From the NCBI GenBank assembly GCA_903830985.1, contig CAIKVZ010000052.1, forward strand, positions 36,505 to 100,504: a DNA stretch of 64,000 bases, in the 5' to 3' direction. The DNA comes from an uncultured beta proteobacterium (GTDB lineage Bacteria > Pseudomonadota > Gammaproteobacteria > Burkholderiales > Burkholderiaceae_C). The stretch's first letter is position 1. Every line of letters begins with the position of its first letter. This document shows, piece by piece, positions 45,333 through 54,178 of this stretch. The position numbers and the translations under genes are program-made. The notes beneath the pieces were generated by a model. The model had not been told where the DNA came from, searched no databases, and saw only the letters and a list, made by a program, of their open reading frames with translations.

Positions 45333-46135
45333 ACAACGCCGTGCTGATACGCCAGGAAGGCGCGGTGCGCATCCTGAGCAACCACAACCCGGAAAAGCGC
45401 AACGCCATCACGCCGGCACTGTATGTCGAACTGCCGGCGGCGCTGGCGCAGGCACAGGCGGATGACACGGTCGGCGCGATTGTGCTGACCGGCTCCGGCG
45501 ATTTTTTTTGCTCCGGCGGTGACCTGGGCCAGCTGGCCCTGCGCCGGGCCATGGCACCGGCGCAACGCCGTGAGCGGCTTGAAGGCTTGCACGATTTGAT
45601 CCGTGCGCTGCGCGACTGCAGCAAGCCGGTGATCGCCGCCGTCGAGGGTGGAGCCGTGGGTGCAGGAATGTCGATCGCACTGGCCTGTGACCTGCTGGTC
45701 GCGGCGCGCGACGCACGATTCTCCGTCGCTTACGCCAAGGTCGGACTGACGCCCGACGGCGGCGCCACGGCCTTTCTGGCGCAGTTCGTCTCGCGCCAGT
45801 TGTTGAATGAGCTGTGCCTGACCGGAGAGGCCATCACGGGCGAGCGGCTGCAGCAATTGGGCGCCGTGAACCGGCTGGTCGAGAAGGGCTGCGCCCTGGA
45901 CGCGGCCATCGCGCTGGCAGCGCGCATTGCCGCCGGGCCCGAGCGCGCCAACGCCCGCATCAAGACCCTGTGCCGCAACGCCTTCAGTGCCGACCTGGAC
46001 GCCCAGATGGAGCTGGAGGCGCAGTTCATGGTGGCGTCGCAAGGCGACGACGAAGCCACCGAGGGCATAGGCGCCTTCCTGGCCAAGCGCCCCGCCAATT
46101 TCGCCGCGCTGCGTGGCAAGACGAGCGCGCCATGA
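45329..46135 (+). CDS. enoyl-CoA hydratase/isomerase family protein (isomerase type)
   Basis: 268 residues; ATG 45329 overlaps the previous stop (ATGA). The crotonase fold shows GDFFCSGGDLGQL as oxyanion loop. The first catalytic Glu is replaced in VGAGMSIALACD, while AKVGLTPDGG keeps the Asp used by PaaG-like double-bond isomerases. It therefore more likely shifts an enoyl double bond than hydrates it. It would supply the bifunctional enzyme with a usable trans-2-enoyl-CoA. Confidence 0.87.
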   Translation: MNNAVLIRQEGAVRILSNHNPEKRNAITPALYVELPAALAQAQADDTVGAIVLTGSGDFFCSGGDLGQLALRRAMAPAQRRERLEGLHDLIRALRDCSKPVIAAVEGGAVGAGMSIALACDLLVAARDARFSVAYAKVGLTPDGGATAFLAQFVSRQLLNELCLTGEAITGERLQQLGAVNRLVEKGCALDAAIALAARIAAGPERANARIKTLCRNAFSADLDAQMELEAQFMVASQGDDEATEGIGAFLAKRPANFAALRGKTSAP

Positions 46136-46196
46136 TGCAGACCCTCGCCATCCACACTCCTGCCGCGCAGGGAGTCCCCGAATTTTTGGAATCTTG

Positions 46197-47405
46197 ATGT
46201 CAAACCCAACTTCTTCACTGCCTCTGTCGGGTGTGCGCGTGCTCGACCTGTCGCGCATCTTGGCGGGTCCCTGGTGCGCCATGACGCTGGGCGATCTGGG
46301 TGCCGAAGTGATCAAGGTGGAACACCCGCAGCGCGGCGACGACACACGCGACTGGGGCCTGCGCATAGGGGCCACCGAGACCGCCTACTTCAACAGTGTG
46401 AACCGCAACAAGCGCTCCATCACCCTGGACCTGCAGACCGCCGAAGGTCAGGAAATCGCCCGCGAACTGGCGCTGAAAAGCGACGTCGTGATCCAGAATT
46501 TCAAATTCGGCGGCATCGAGAAAATGGGCTTGGGTTACGAGCAGCTGAGTGCCGAGCATCCCGAACTGATCTACTGCTCCATCACGGGCTATGACCGCAC
46601 CGGGCCGGAAGCCGCCCGCCCCGGCTACGACCTGGTGATTCAGGGCGAGGCCGGTCTGATGGCACTCAACGGCGAGGCCCATCGGCCGCCGCTGAAGTTC
46701 GGCGTGGCCGTGGTCGACATGGTCACCGGCATGTACGCCGCCCAGGCCATTCTGGCTGCCTTGTTTGAGCGCGAAAAGACCGGCAAAGGGCGCCATATCG
46801 GCATGGCCTTGTACGACTGCGGTCTCATGGTCACGGCCTACTACGGACTGGAGGCCTTGCTCAAAGGCGAGGACCCGCCGCGCTACGGCAACGCGCACCC
46901 GTCCATCATGCCCTATGGCGTGTTCGACGCGCAGGACGGACCGCTGGTTATCGCCTGCGGCAACAACAGCCAGTTCGCGCGGTTCTGCACCGATGTGATC
47001 GCGCGGCCCGACCTCGCGCTGGACGAGAGATTCAAGACCAACCTCAAGCGCACAGAGAACCGGGCACTGCTGATGCCCGAGATCGAACGCGAACTGCGCG
47101 GCCGCCAGCGCCGGGACTTGCTGGACCGGATGGCCCTGGCCGGGATACCCTGCGGTGAAGTTGCAGGCCTGCACGAGGCGCTGACCTCGCAACGGGCGCA
47201 AGATGCCGGGCTGGTGACCACCCAACCCCACCCCGAGGTAGGCAACGTGCATGTCATGGCGCCGCCCTACCGTTTCGACGGTGTACGCTTGCCCGTGCGC
47301 AGCGCGCCACCGACCCTGGGCGAGGGCACGAAACAGGTATTGCAAACGCTGCTGGGCATGAGCGATGAAGAAATCGCCCAACTGGCGGCCAGCGGTGTCG
47401 TATGA
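46197..47405 (+). CDS. CaiB/BaiF family CoA-transferase
   Basis: 402 residues from ATG 46197. Family III markers: VLDLSRILAGPWCAMTLGDL, GAEVIKVEHP, the catalytic Asp in PGYDLVIQGEAGLM and the late AGIPCGEV segment. It moves CoA between carboxylic acids without ATP. The operon lacks an acyl-CoA ligase, so this enzyme is the likely activation step. It ends 41 bases before the importer receptor gene. Confidence 0.92.
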   Translation: MSNPTSSLPLSGVRVLDLSRILAGPWCAMTLGDLGAEVIKVEHPQRGDDTRDWGLRIGATETAYFNSVNRNKRSITLDLQTAEGQEIARELALKSDVVIQNFKFGGIEKMGLGYEQLSAEHPELIYCSITGYDRTGPEAARPGYDLVIQGEAGLMALNGEAHRPPLKFGVAVVDMVTGMYAAQAILAALFEREKTGKGRHIGMALYDCGLMVTAYYGLEALLKGEDPPRYGNAHPSIMPYGVFDAQDGPLVIACGNNSQFARFCTDVIARPDLALDERFKTNLKRTENRALLMPEIERELRGRQRRDLLDRMALAGIPCGEVAGLHEALTSQRAQDAGLVTTQPHPEVGNVHVMAPPYRFDGVRLPVRSAPPTLGEGTKQVLQTLLGMSDEEIAQLAASGVV

Positions 47406-47446
47406 CTTTTAGCGTAACCAACCAACCCACTGGAGAGACAGAAAAA

Positions 47447-48616
47447 ATGAAAAATACCTACAAACGCATGGCCCTGGCGGCACTCATGGCCTGTGGCCTG
47501 GGGATGTCCGGCGCCCGCGCCGAAGAACTGTTGGTGGGGGTCGAACTGCCCCTGACCGGCACCCTGGCCCGCGTCGGATCGGGGATGCAAGAAGGCATCA
47601 TGGTGGCCGCCGACGTGTTCAACAAGGCCAACGCCAAGCACAAGGTCAAGATCATCACGGTCGACAACGAGTCGGCACCGGCCAAGGCGATCGCGGCGGT
47701 GGAAAAACTGGCCAGCCAGGGCGTTCTGGCAATCGATGGCGGCTACGGCTCCAACAATATCGCGCCGGCTTCCGACGCTGCCGGCAAGCTCGGCCTGGCC
47801 TATGTCACCTCCGGCGGCGTCGATGACAGCCTGGTGAACAGTGGGCGGAAAAACTTCTTTCGCATCAACAATGCGGCTGGCTACCAGAAGGCCGTGGTCG
47901 GACTTCTCACCGATCTGAAGATCAAGACGGTGTCCATCGTCTATTCGACCAAAGAAGCGACTTCGGGCCTGGCGACGGACCTGGAAAAGACGCTGGCGGC
48001 CAAGGGCGTGACCGTGGTCGGACACGCCTTCGACCCGGCGATCACCGACTTCAAGCCGATCATCAACAAGGTCAAGTTGCAGGACAAGTCTGAAGTCATT
48101 GCAATGATCGGCTACGAGAACGACTATGTCGGCATTCTTCGTGCGGCGCGGGTGCTCAAACCCACAGTCAAGGCGATGGTCGGCGTCTGGTCCCTGGCGA
48201 CGCCCAAGATGGCGGCGGATTTCCCCGACCTGATGCCCAACGTCTATGGAACTGCGGTGTTGCCGTTCCCGGCCGAGTTCAAGACGCCTGAGGGCAAGTC
48301 CTTCAACGAGGCCTATCAGCGGCTCTACAAGAAGGAACCCGACTACCTGGGACAGTTCGGTTATGTGCAGTCGATGTTGCTGTTCAATGCGATCGCGCGT
48401 GCCGCCGACAAGGGCACGCTGAAAAAGAACGGTGTCATAGAAGAGATGCGCAAGACCGACAGTGAAACCCTGATTGGTCGCGTGCAATTCAGCAGCACGG
48501 GCGACAACCTGAATTTCAGCCACCGCATGGGTCAACATCAGGGCAACAAGATCGTCATCGTCTGGCCACAGGCCGACGCCACGGGCAAGGCGAATTTCCC
48601 GGCAGTTCCCTGGTAA
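47447..48616 (+). CDS. branched-chain amino acid-type ABC substrate-binding protein
   Basis: 389 residues from ATG 47447 with GGAGAG 10 bases upstream. The signal peptide ends near SGARA. The mature protein begins ELLVGVELPLTGTLARVGSG, as in LivK-type type-I receptors, and has AIDGGYGSNNIAPASDAAGK. Receptors of this type beside pim-like genes bind dicarboxylates in Rhodopseudomonas. Here the ligand is inferred to be the acid degraded by the upstream enzymes. Confidence 0.9.
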   Translation: MKNTYKRMALAALMACGLGMSGARAEELLVGVELPLTGTLARVGSGMQEGIMVAADVFNKANAKHKVKIITVDNESAPAKAIAAVEKLASQGVLAIDGGYGSNNIAPASDAAGKLGLAYVTSGGVDDSLVNSGRKNFFRINNAAGYQKAVVGLLTDLKIKTVSIVYSTKEATSGLATDLEKTLAAKGVTVVGHAFDPAITDFKPIINKVKLQDKSEVIAMIGYENDYVGILRAARVLKPTVKAMVGVWSLATPKMAADFPDLMPNVYGTAVLPFPAEFKTPEGKSFNEAYQRLYKKEPDYLGQFGYVQSMLLFNAIARAADKGTLKKNGVIEEMRKTDSETLIGRVQFSSTGDNLNFSHRMGQHQGNKIVIVWPQADATGKANFPAVPW

Positions 48617-48697
48617 GTCAATTGACGCCGGCGCAGGGTCTGGTGCCAATTCAGGCGCCATAGCCCTGCTGTCGCAACAATCAACCGGACCGATGCT

Positions 48698-49570
48698 ATG
48701 ACGGAATTGATACTGCAGGCGCTCTATTCGGGCCTATTACAGGGTGGCTCCTACGCCCTGATCGCGCTCGGACTGGCACTGGTTTTTGGTGCCATGAAGG
48801 TGATCAACCTGGCGCACGGCGAACTCGTGCTGCTGTCGGCCTATATCGCCTACTCGGTCGAATCGGGCTTGGGTTGGAATCCCATTTTCGCCATCCCCAT
48901 TTCCTTGGTGGTGGTTTGCCTGACCTCGGTGCTGGTCTACTTTGTGGTTGGACGCATCAAGAAAGACCGTGAGATCAATTCGCTGATCCTCACTTACGGC
49001 ATTGGCGTGATCCTGACCAACGTCATCTTGCTGGTCTGGAAGGCGGATGTGCGCTCCACCGGTTCCAACTGGATGCAGGAGGCCATCGTGATCGGCCCGT
49101 TCTTCAGCATGCGCAGCGAAATGCTGTTCTTCGTCGTCAGCCTGGTCATGATGGTGGGACTGTGGTGGTGGCTGTCGCGCAGCTGGTACGGCCGCGCCGT
49201 GCGCGCTGTGTCGAGCAACCGCGATGCGGCCAAACTGATGGGCATCGATCCCGGCTACACGGAACTGGTGTCATTTGTGGTCGCCGGCATTCTGGCCGCC
49301 GTGGCCGGTGTCGCGCTCTACAGTTACGGCGTCGTCAGCCCGGCCTACGGCAGCGTTCTGACGGTCAAGGCCTTCATCATCACCGTGCTGGCGGGGATCG
49401 GCTCCATTCCCGGCGTTCTGGTCGGCGCGCTGCTGCTCGGCGTGGCGGAGGCCTTGACGGTGACGCTGGCCAGTTCTGCCCTGCAGGAACTCGTCGGCAT
49501 GGCACTGTTTCTGCTGGTCCTGTTTGTCATGCCGAACGGACTGTTCGGTGCAAAAGGGAGGCGCGGATGA
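48698..49570 (+). CDS. LivH-type ABC transporter permease
   Basis: 290 residues from ATG 48698. About eight membrane helices, with LQGGSYALIALGLALVFGAM and KVINLAHGELVLLSAYIAY at the N-terminus and the cytoplasmic coupling region RAVSSNRDAAKLMGIDPG. It forms the inner-membrane channel with the LivM-type protein, whose ATG overlaps its stop codon. Confidence 0.92.
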   Translation: MTELILQALYSGLLQGGSYALIALGLALVFGAMKVINLAHGELVLLSAYIAYSVESGLGWNPIFAIPISLVVVCLTSVLVYFVVGRIKKDREINSLILTYGIGVILTNVILLVWKADVRSTGSNWMQEAIVIGPFFSMRSEMLFFVVSLVMMVGLWWWLSRSWYGRAVRAVSSNRDAAKLMGIDPGYTELVSFVVAGILAAVAGVALYSYGVVSPAYGSVLTVKAFIITVLAGIGSIPGVLVGALLLGVAEALTVTLASSALQELVGMALFLLVLFVMPNGLFGAKGRRG

Positions 49571-50520
49571 AGATCAACAAGTCGATTGTGGCCATGCTGT
49601 TGGCGGTGTATGTGGCCGTGCCAGTGCTGTTTGGCGCAGACAATTACGTCATGAGCCTGGTCGTGGCTTCCATGGTCATTGGCGGTGTTGCCCTGTCGTG
49701 GGCCTTGCTGGGCAACCTGGGCGGGATGGTCAGTTTCGGCCACGCCGCCTTCTTTGGCGTCGGTGCCTACGTCTCATCCGTCTTGAGCATGAAGCTGGGT
49801 GTGCCGGTATTGCTCTCCATGTTGCTGGGCGGTGCGGGTGCCGTCATTGCGTCGCTGGCCATGCTGCCAGTGCTGCGCCTCAGAGGTCCCTATTTCGCCC
49901 TGGCGATTCTGGCCTACGCCCATATCTTCCGGATTCTGGCGACGCAGTGGACTTCGGTGACGGGGGGCGCCGGTGGCCTGTCGAATATCCCGCGGCTGCC
50001 GGAAATTGCGGGCTTCGACCTGAGCGGCAAGATCGGCAGTTACCTGGTGATCTTGAGCATCGTGCTGGCGTTTGCTGCGCTTTACCGGTACATACGTGAC
50101 AGCCATTACGGCCTGGCTTTGCGCGCCATGCACGAGAGCGAGGACGCGACCCGGGTCGTCGGCGTCAACAGCACCCTGCTCAAGGGCGTGATGCTGCTGG
50201 TTTCCGCGTTCATGTGCGGCGTCGTCGGCGCCTTCAACGCCCACTACATCAATTTTCTGGAACCGGACTACGCCTTCAGCGGCCTGTGGGTGACGATACC
50301 CATCGTTGCCGCCATCTTCGGTGGATATCGGACCATCACCGGGCCCATCGTAGGCGCCGTGGTCGTGTACCTGATCGATCAGTTGATCTTCAAGAGCATC
50401 ATGCCATCGGGTCACCAATTGGTGCTGGGGGTGTTGCTCGTGGCGATGATCGTCTTCAGCCCGGATGGTCTGCTGTCGCTGCTGCGCCGCCTGACCAGGA
50501 GGACCCATGCTGCAACTTAA
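49567..50520 (+). CDS. LivM-type ABC transporter permease
   Basis: 317 residues from ATG 49567 (ATGA overlap with the LivH-type gene). Markers are LGNLGGMVSFGHAAFFGVGA, LRGPYFALAILAYAHIFRIL, TGGAGGLSNIP and the coupling helix LRAMHESEDATRVVGVN. About nine membrane helices. The ATPase gene starts 14 bases before its end. Confidence 0.92.
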   Translation: MKINKSIVAMLLAVYVAVPVLFGADNYVMSLVVASMVIGGVALSWALLGNLGGMVSFGHAAFFGVGAYVSSVLSMKLGVPVLLSMLLGGAGAVIASLAMLPVLRLRGPYFALAILAYAHIFRILATQWTSVTGGAGGLSNIPRLPEIAGFDLSGKIGSYLVILSIVLAFAALYRYIRDSHYGLALRAMHESEDATRVVGVNSTLLKGVMLLVSAFMCGVVGAFNAHYINFLEPDYAFSGLWVTIPIVAAIFGGYRTITGPIVGAVVVYLIDQLIFKSIMPSGHQLVLGVLLVAMIVFSPDGLLSLLRRLTRRTHAAT

Positions 50521-51220
50521 GGACGTATCCGTGCGTTTTGGCGGATTGACTGCCGTGAACAGCGTGACGCTGGCTGTGGGCGCGCACGACGTGGTCGGCC
50601 TCGTTGGGCCGAACGGTGCCGGGAAAACCACCTTGTTCAATGCCATCTCCGGTCTGGTGCGCCCGACCAGCGGGCAGATCACATTTGACGGCGTCGACGT
50701 GATTCGCGCACCCTTGTACCGGCGTGCGCGCATGGGAATAGGTCGCACCTTCCAGATTCCTCAGCCCATGCATGAACTCACTGTGCGACAGAATTTGATC
50801 GTGGCGCAGCGCTTTGGCACGGGCAAGGTCGATGACAAGAAGATCGACGAAATCCTCGAATTCACCAGCCTTGCCGGCAAGGCCGCGCGCAATGCGGCAA
50901 CAGAGTTGGCTTTGACTGAATTGAAGGCGCTCGAGGTGGCCAAGGCCCTGGCCACCAATCCCAAGCTGCTGCTATTGGACGAAGTGCTGGCCGGTCTGGA
51001 GACGACCGGCAAGCGTCACTTCATGAACATGATCAAGAACCTGCACCAGGAATTCGCGGTCGGCATCATCATCATTGAACACGACATCGAGACCATCAGC
51101 AACTTGTGCCAACGGGTCGCCGTGCTCAACTTTGGCGAGCTCATCGCAGAGGGAACACCCGATGCCGTGTTCCGTGATCCCGCGGTCATCAAGAGCTACA
51201 CAGGAGGCGCCAGTGCTTGA
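50507..51220 (+). CDS. LivG-type ABC ATPase with atypical signature motif
   Basis: 237 residues from ATG 50507. Walker A is GPNGAGKTT, Walker B is LLLLDEVLAGLE and the H-loop is IIIEHDIE. The expected LSGGQ-type signature before KALEVAKAL reads LALTE. That leaves only one canonical signature in the LivG/LivF pair. The Q-loop is in GIGRTFQIPQP. It couples ATP hydrolysis to import with the LivF-type subunit, whose GTG start overlaps its end by 8 bases. Confidence 0.9.
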   Translation: MLQLKDVSVRFGGLTAVNSVTLAVGAHDVVGLVGPNGAGKTTLFNAISGLVRPTSGQITFDGVDVIRAPLYRRARMGIGRTFQIPQPMHELTVRQNLIVAQRFGTGKVDDKKIDEILEFTSLAGKAARNAATELALTELKALEVAKALATNPKLLLLDEVLAGLETTGKRHFMNMIKNLHQEFAVGIIIIEHDIETISNLCQRVAVLNFGELIAEGTPDAVFRDPAVIKSYTGGASA

Positions 51221-51914
51221 AATCTGCAATGTGCGCGCCGGCTATGGCGCCATCAACGTCTTGTGGGACGTGTCGCTGAGCGTGGCCCGCGGCCAGTTGA
51301 CCACCATCATCGGCCCGAACGGCGCCGGCAAGACAACCCTGCTGCGTGCCATCATGGGCCTGGTGCCCGTGTCCCAGGGCGAGGTAAAACTCAATGGCGA
51401 GAACTTGAACGGCACGCCAACCTGGAAGATGGCGGACCACTCCATGGCCATGATCCCGGAAGGCCGCATGACTTTTCGCGACATGAATGTCGAGGAAAAC
51501 CTGATCATGGGCGCCTTCCCCAAGCAGCACCGGGCACACGTCAAGGAAAATCTGGAAAAGTCCTATCAGATGTTTCCCCGGCTGAGCGAGCGCCGCAAAC
51601 AGTTGGCGGGTTCCCTGTCTGGCGGCGAGGCTCAAATGCTGGCCATGGCGCGGGGCCTCATGGCGGATCCGCAACTGTTGATCATCGACGAGCCTTCACT
51701 GGGCCTGGCCCCCGTGCTGGTGAATGAACTGTTCGAAATTCTGGCACGACTCAAGGAGGGTGGTCGCACGATCGTCCTGGTGGAACAAAACACGCATAAG
51801 GCGGTGAGCGTGGCGGATCATGTGTATTTGATGCAAAGCGGCAAAGTCATACTTTCGCAGCCGGCTTCAGAGGTCAGCCTTGACCGCTTGCACGACCTGT
51901 ATTTTGCGCGATGA
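51213..51914 (+). CDS. LivF-type ABC ATPase
   Basis: 233 residues from GTG 51213, with AGGAGG at ideal spacing inside the previous gene. Walker A is GPNGAGKTT, the signature is LSGGEAQMLAMARGL, Walker B is LLIIDEPSLGLAP and the H-loop is LVEQNTHKAV (Gln-Asn, normal in LivF). It completes the five-gene importer. Confidence 0.92.
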   Translation: MLEICNVRAGYGAINVLWDVSLSVARGQLTTIIGPNGAGKTTLLRAIMGLVPVSQGEVKLNGENLNGTPTWKMADHSMAMIPEGRMTFRDMNVEENLIMGAFPKQHRAHVKENLEKSYQMFPRLSERRKQLAGSLSGGEAQMLAMARGLMADPQLLIIDEPSLGLAPVLVNELFEILARLKEGGRTIVLVEQNTHKAVSVADHVYLMQSGKVILSQPASEVSLDRLHDLYFAR

Positions 51915-51970
51915 GTCGAGCGCCGAAACAGTTGATCCAACAGTCCATTTGCTGAAACGGTAGAAACACA

Positions 51971-52360
51971 ATGACTATTCTTGTCGCCTACGTGCCACGT
52001 CCCGAGGGCCAAGCCGCTCTGGACAAAGGCATTGAAATTGCGCAAAGTCGCAATGAACGTCTGGTCGTGGTCAATGCCACTGCGGACGGACAGAGGGATG
52101 ATCCCTCATTCGCTGAAGCGCCCGATTTCGAGCGAATAGAGAAACTGTTGGCGAGTACGGGCCTGAATACGGAATTCAAACAGTTTGTGCGCGGCAACAA
52201 TGCCGTCAAGGAAATTGAAGCGCTGGTGGAACTGCTGAATGTATCCGTTCTCATCATTGGTTTGAGAAAGCGTTCGCCCTTGGGAAAGCTCATCATGGGC
52301 AGTGTCGCCCAAGAACTCCTGCTTTCGGTTTCCTGCCCGGTATTGGCGGTGAAGGCCTAG
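51971..52360 (+). CDS. universal stress protein, UspA family (copy 2)
   Basis: 129 residues from ATG 51971, 56 bases after the LivF-type gene. It begins MTILVAYVPRPEG and has IIGLRKRSPLGKLIMGSVAQ and CPVLAVKA. It is about 75% identical to the copy at 20341-20733 by hand count. Its position at the operon end suggests co-expression with the importer. Confidence 0.9.
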   Translation: MTILVAYVPRPEGQAALDKGIEIAQSRNERLVVVNATADGQRDDPSFAEAPDFERIEKLLASTGLNTEFKQFVRGNNAVKEIEALVELLNVSVLIIGLRKRSPLGKLIMGSVAQELLLSVSCPVLAVKA

Positions 52361-52379
52361 GAACCTGGGACCCAGGCTA

Positions 52380-52940
52380 CTAGAGCTTTGGCAACGCCAT
52401 CCTGGCACCTGCTGGTGCTGGGGTCCGGGCACCATTCATGACCACAGACAGCATGGTGTAGTAGCCCACAATCCCCAGCAAATCAACAGCGCCGTGCTCT
52501 CCCAGATGCGCTATCGCCGCCACCCAGGTGGCGTCACAGACCTGCTTTTCCTCCAACGATTGCCGAGAAAAATCGTAGACCACTTGCTCATCCGCTTGGC
52601 CGAACTGGGGGTTTTCATTCAAGCCAATGGCATGAACAATCGCTTCGCTGATCCCCTCACGCAGCGCAATGGGAGCATGAATTGCCCACTCCACCTGTTG
52701 CGACCAATGGCGTGCTGTCACCAAAATGGCCAACTCCGACAAACGCAAGCCGATGGCACTGCGGTAACGCAAATACTCTCCCATGCGCTGGGCGTGCGTG
52801 CACAACTCCGGGCTGCGCAGCAGCGGAATGAACGGTTCCAGCACGGCGCCGCGTGGTCCATCGATGATCTCCTGCGCGCATTCGCGCTGTGCAGCAGTCC
52901 ATTGCGACTCTGGAATAGGGGCTAAACGATCTTCGGTCAT
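52380..52940 (-). CDS. carboxymuconolactone decarboxylase family protein
   Basis: 186 residues from ATG 52940, overlapping the monooxygenase stop by 4 bases. It has the all-helical CMD fold pattern (LRLSELAILVTARHWSQQVE; APIALREGISEAIVHAIG) but no CxxC, so an AhpD-type peroxidase role is unlikely. In place of the CxxC there is QQVEW, as in decarboxylase/lactone-type members. It is the last gene of the leftward catabolic operon. Confidence 0.85.
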   Translation of the reverse strand: MTEDRLAPIPESQWTAAQRECAQEIIDGPRGAVLEPFIPLLRSPELCTHAQRMGEYLRYRSAIGLRLSELAILVTARHWSQQVEWAIHAPIALREGISEAIVHAIGLNENPQFGQADEQVVYDFSRQSLEEKQVCDATWVAAIAHLGEHGAVDLLGIVGYYTMLSVVMNGARTPAPAGARMALPKL

Positions 52941-54172
52941 GGTGAATTTTCAATAAAAGTAGATTGATGTCCGTAACGGCCCAAATCAATGGCCGTCTCG
53001 TAAATGGCTTGGTGCTGGCGCTGCGCCATCGGTTGCGCCCGGCCATCGCTCGACTTGACGTAGTTGCCGAGCCAGCGCGCACGCTGCACAGCCGAGCGCC
53101 CGGCGGGCAATCGCAGTTTCGCGTACGCCGCCAGCGCGGCCGCATTGGCCCCGTGGACACGAATGGCGTCGGCAATGGCCACGGCATCTTCAGCCGCCTT
53201 CGCCACACCCATGCCGATGTGCGGGCGCGCGACAAATGCTGCGTCACCCATTAAGGCAATGCGCCCGACCGACACCGCGTCAGAAAGCAAGTCAAAGATG
53301 GGCTGAAAGAAAGGTTGTGGTGCCTTCTCCAAAATTTCGGCAAATTGCGGCGGCAACAAGCGCCGGCCATCCTCGCGCATTCTGGCCAGTTGTCGCCACG
53401 CCACCTTGTTGGGTGGAACCCCTTGCGGGCAGTGCACGCCATCGCCATCTGTCAGCATGGACTTCAAGTCCTCACCGGCCGAAACCGGGCGATACCAAAC
53501 AAAATTGTAGGCACGATGTCCTCGACCGGTGGCATTTTCAGAGCCGGCCACGGGGTAGCCAATGATCTGCTCGTCCGGGGGCACACTGAAACCAAAGTAA
53601 TCAAACAGGGTGCGCAAAGTAAAGTCTGACAGCAACGACTCATCGCACACCCCACGCCACGCGATGTAGCCGCCGTACTGCGGTTGCACCTGGGGGAAAA
53701 ACTGTTGCCGCACCCTGGAACGAATGCCGTCACAGGCAACCACCACATCGGCCGCCCAAGTGGTTTCCTTGCCATCGACAGACGCAAAAACCTGAACACC
53801 GTCATCTCGCTCTTCAACACGCGTGACGGATACGCCTTGCAAATATCGATCCGAAGGCAACTCGGCACGCAAGATTTGGTACAACCGACTCCACGAGGTC
53901 AGCACCTGCGGCATGTCTATTTTGATCAAGCCAGTCCCCGCCTGGTCCAACAATACACGCCCTGGTACCGCAACCCCCAAAGTGGCTTGCACATCCAGGC
54001 CGGATCGTTCCAGCGCGCTGACCAGCACGTCATGCGAAACAATGCCGGCACCACGCCCGCTCATCGAACCTCTGACTTTTTCAAGGACCTGCACATCGTG
54101 GCCATCGCGCTGCAACATGTTGGCAACGAACAAACCGCCCAAGGAACCACCAATCACCAAAATGCGTGCCAT
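52937..54172 (-). CDS. FAD-dependent monooxygenase, 2,6-dihydroxypyridine hydroxylase-like
   Basis: 411 residues from ATG 54172. FAD motifs: GGSLGG near residue 8, VACDGIRSRVR near 147 and LMGDAAFVARPHIGMGVAKA near 300. The segments YGGYIAWRGV and IGYPVAGSENA are close to dihydroxypyridine hydroxylase from nicotine degraders. It should hydroxylate an aromatic or heteroaromatic ring using NAD(P)H and O2. It lies 6 bases after the VOC gene. Confidence 0.88.
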   Translation of the reverse strand: MARILVIGGSLGGLFVANMLQRDGHDVQVLEKVRGSMSGRGAGIVSHDVLVSALERSGLDVQATLGVAVPGRVLLDQAGTGLIKIDMPQVLTSWSRLYQILRAELPSDRYLQGVSVTRVEERDDGVQVFASVDGKETTWAADVVVACDGIRSRVRQQFFPQVQPQYGGYIAWRGVCDESLLSDFTLRTLFDYFGFSVPPDEQIIGYPVAGSENATGRGHRAYNFVWYRPVSAGEDLKSMLTDGDGVHCPQGVPPNKVAWRQLARMREDGRRLLPPQFAEILEKAPQPFFQPIFDLLSDAVSVGRIALMGDAAFVARPHIGMGVAKAAEDAVAIADAIRVHGANAAALAAYAKLRLPAGRSAVQRARWLGNYVKSSDGRAQPMAQRQHQAIYETAIDLGRYGHQSTFIENSP

Positions 54173-54178
54173 CTTGGT

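Noticed and set aside
52360..52380. CCTGGG-A-CCCAGG dyad after uspA copy 2 as a terminator
   Set aside because: A one-base loop cannot form this stem, and there is no T-run.
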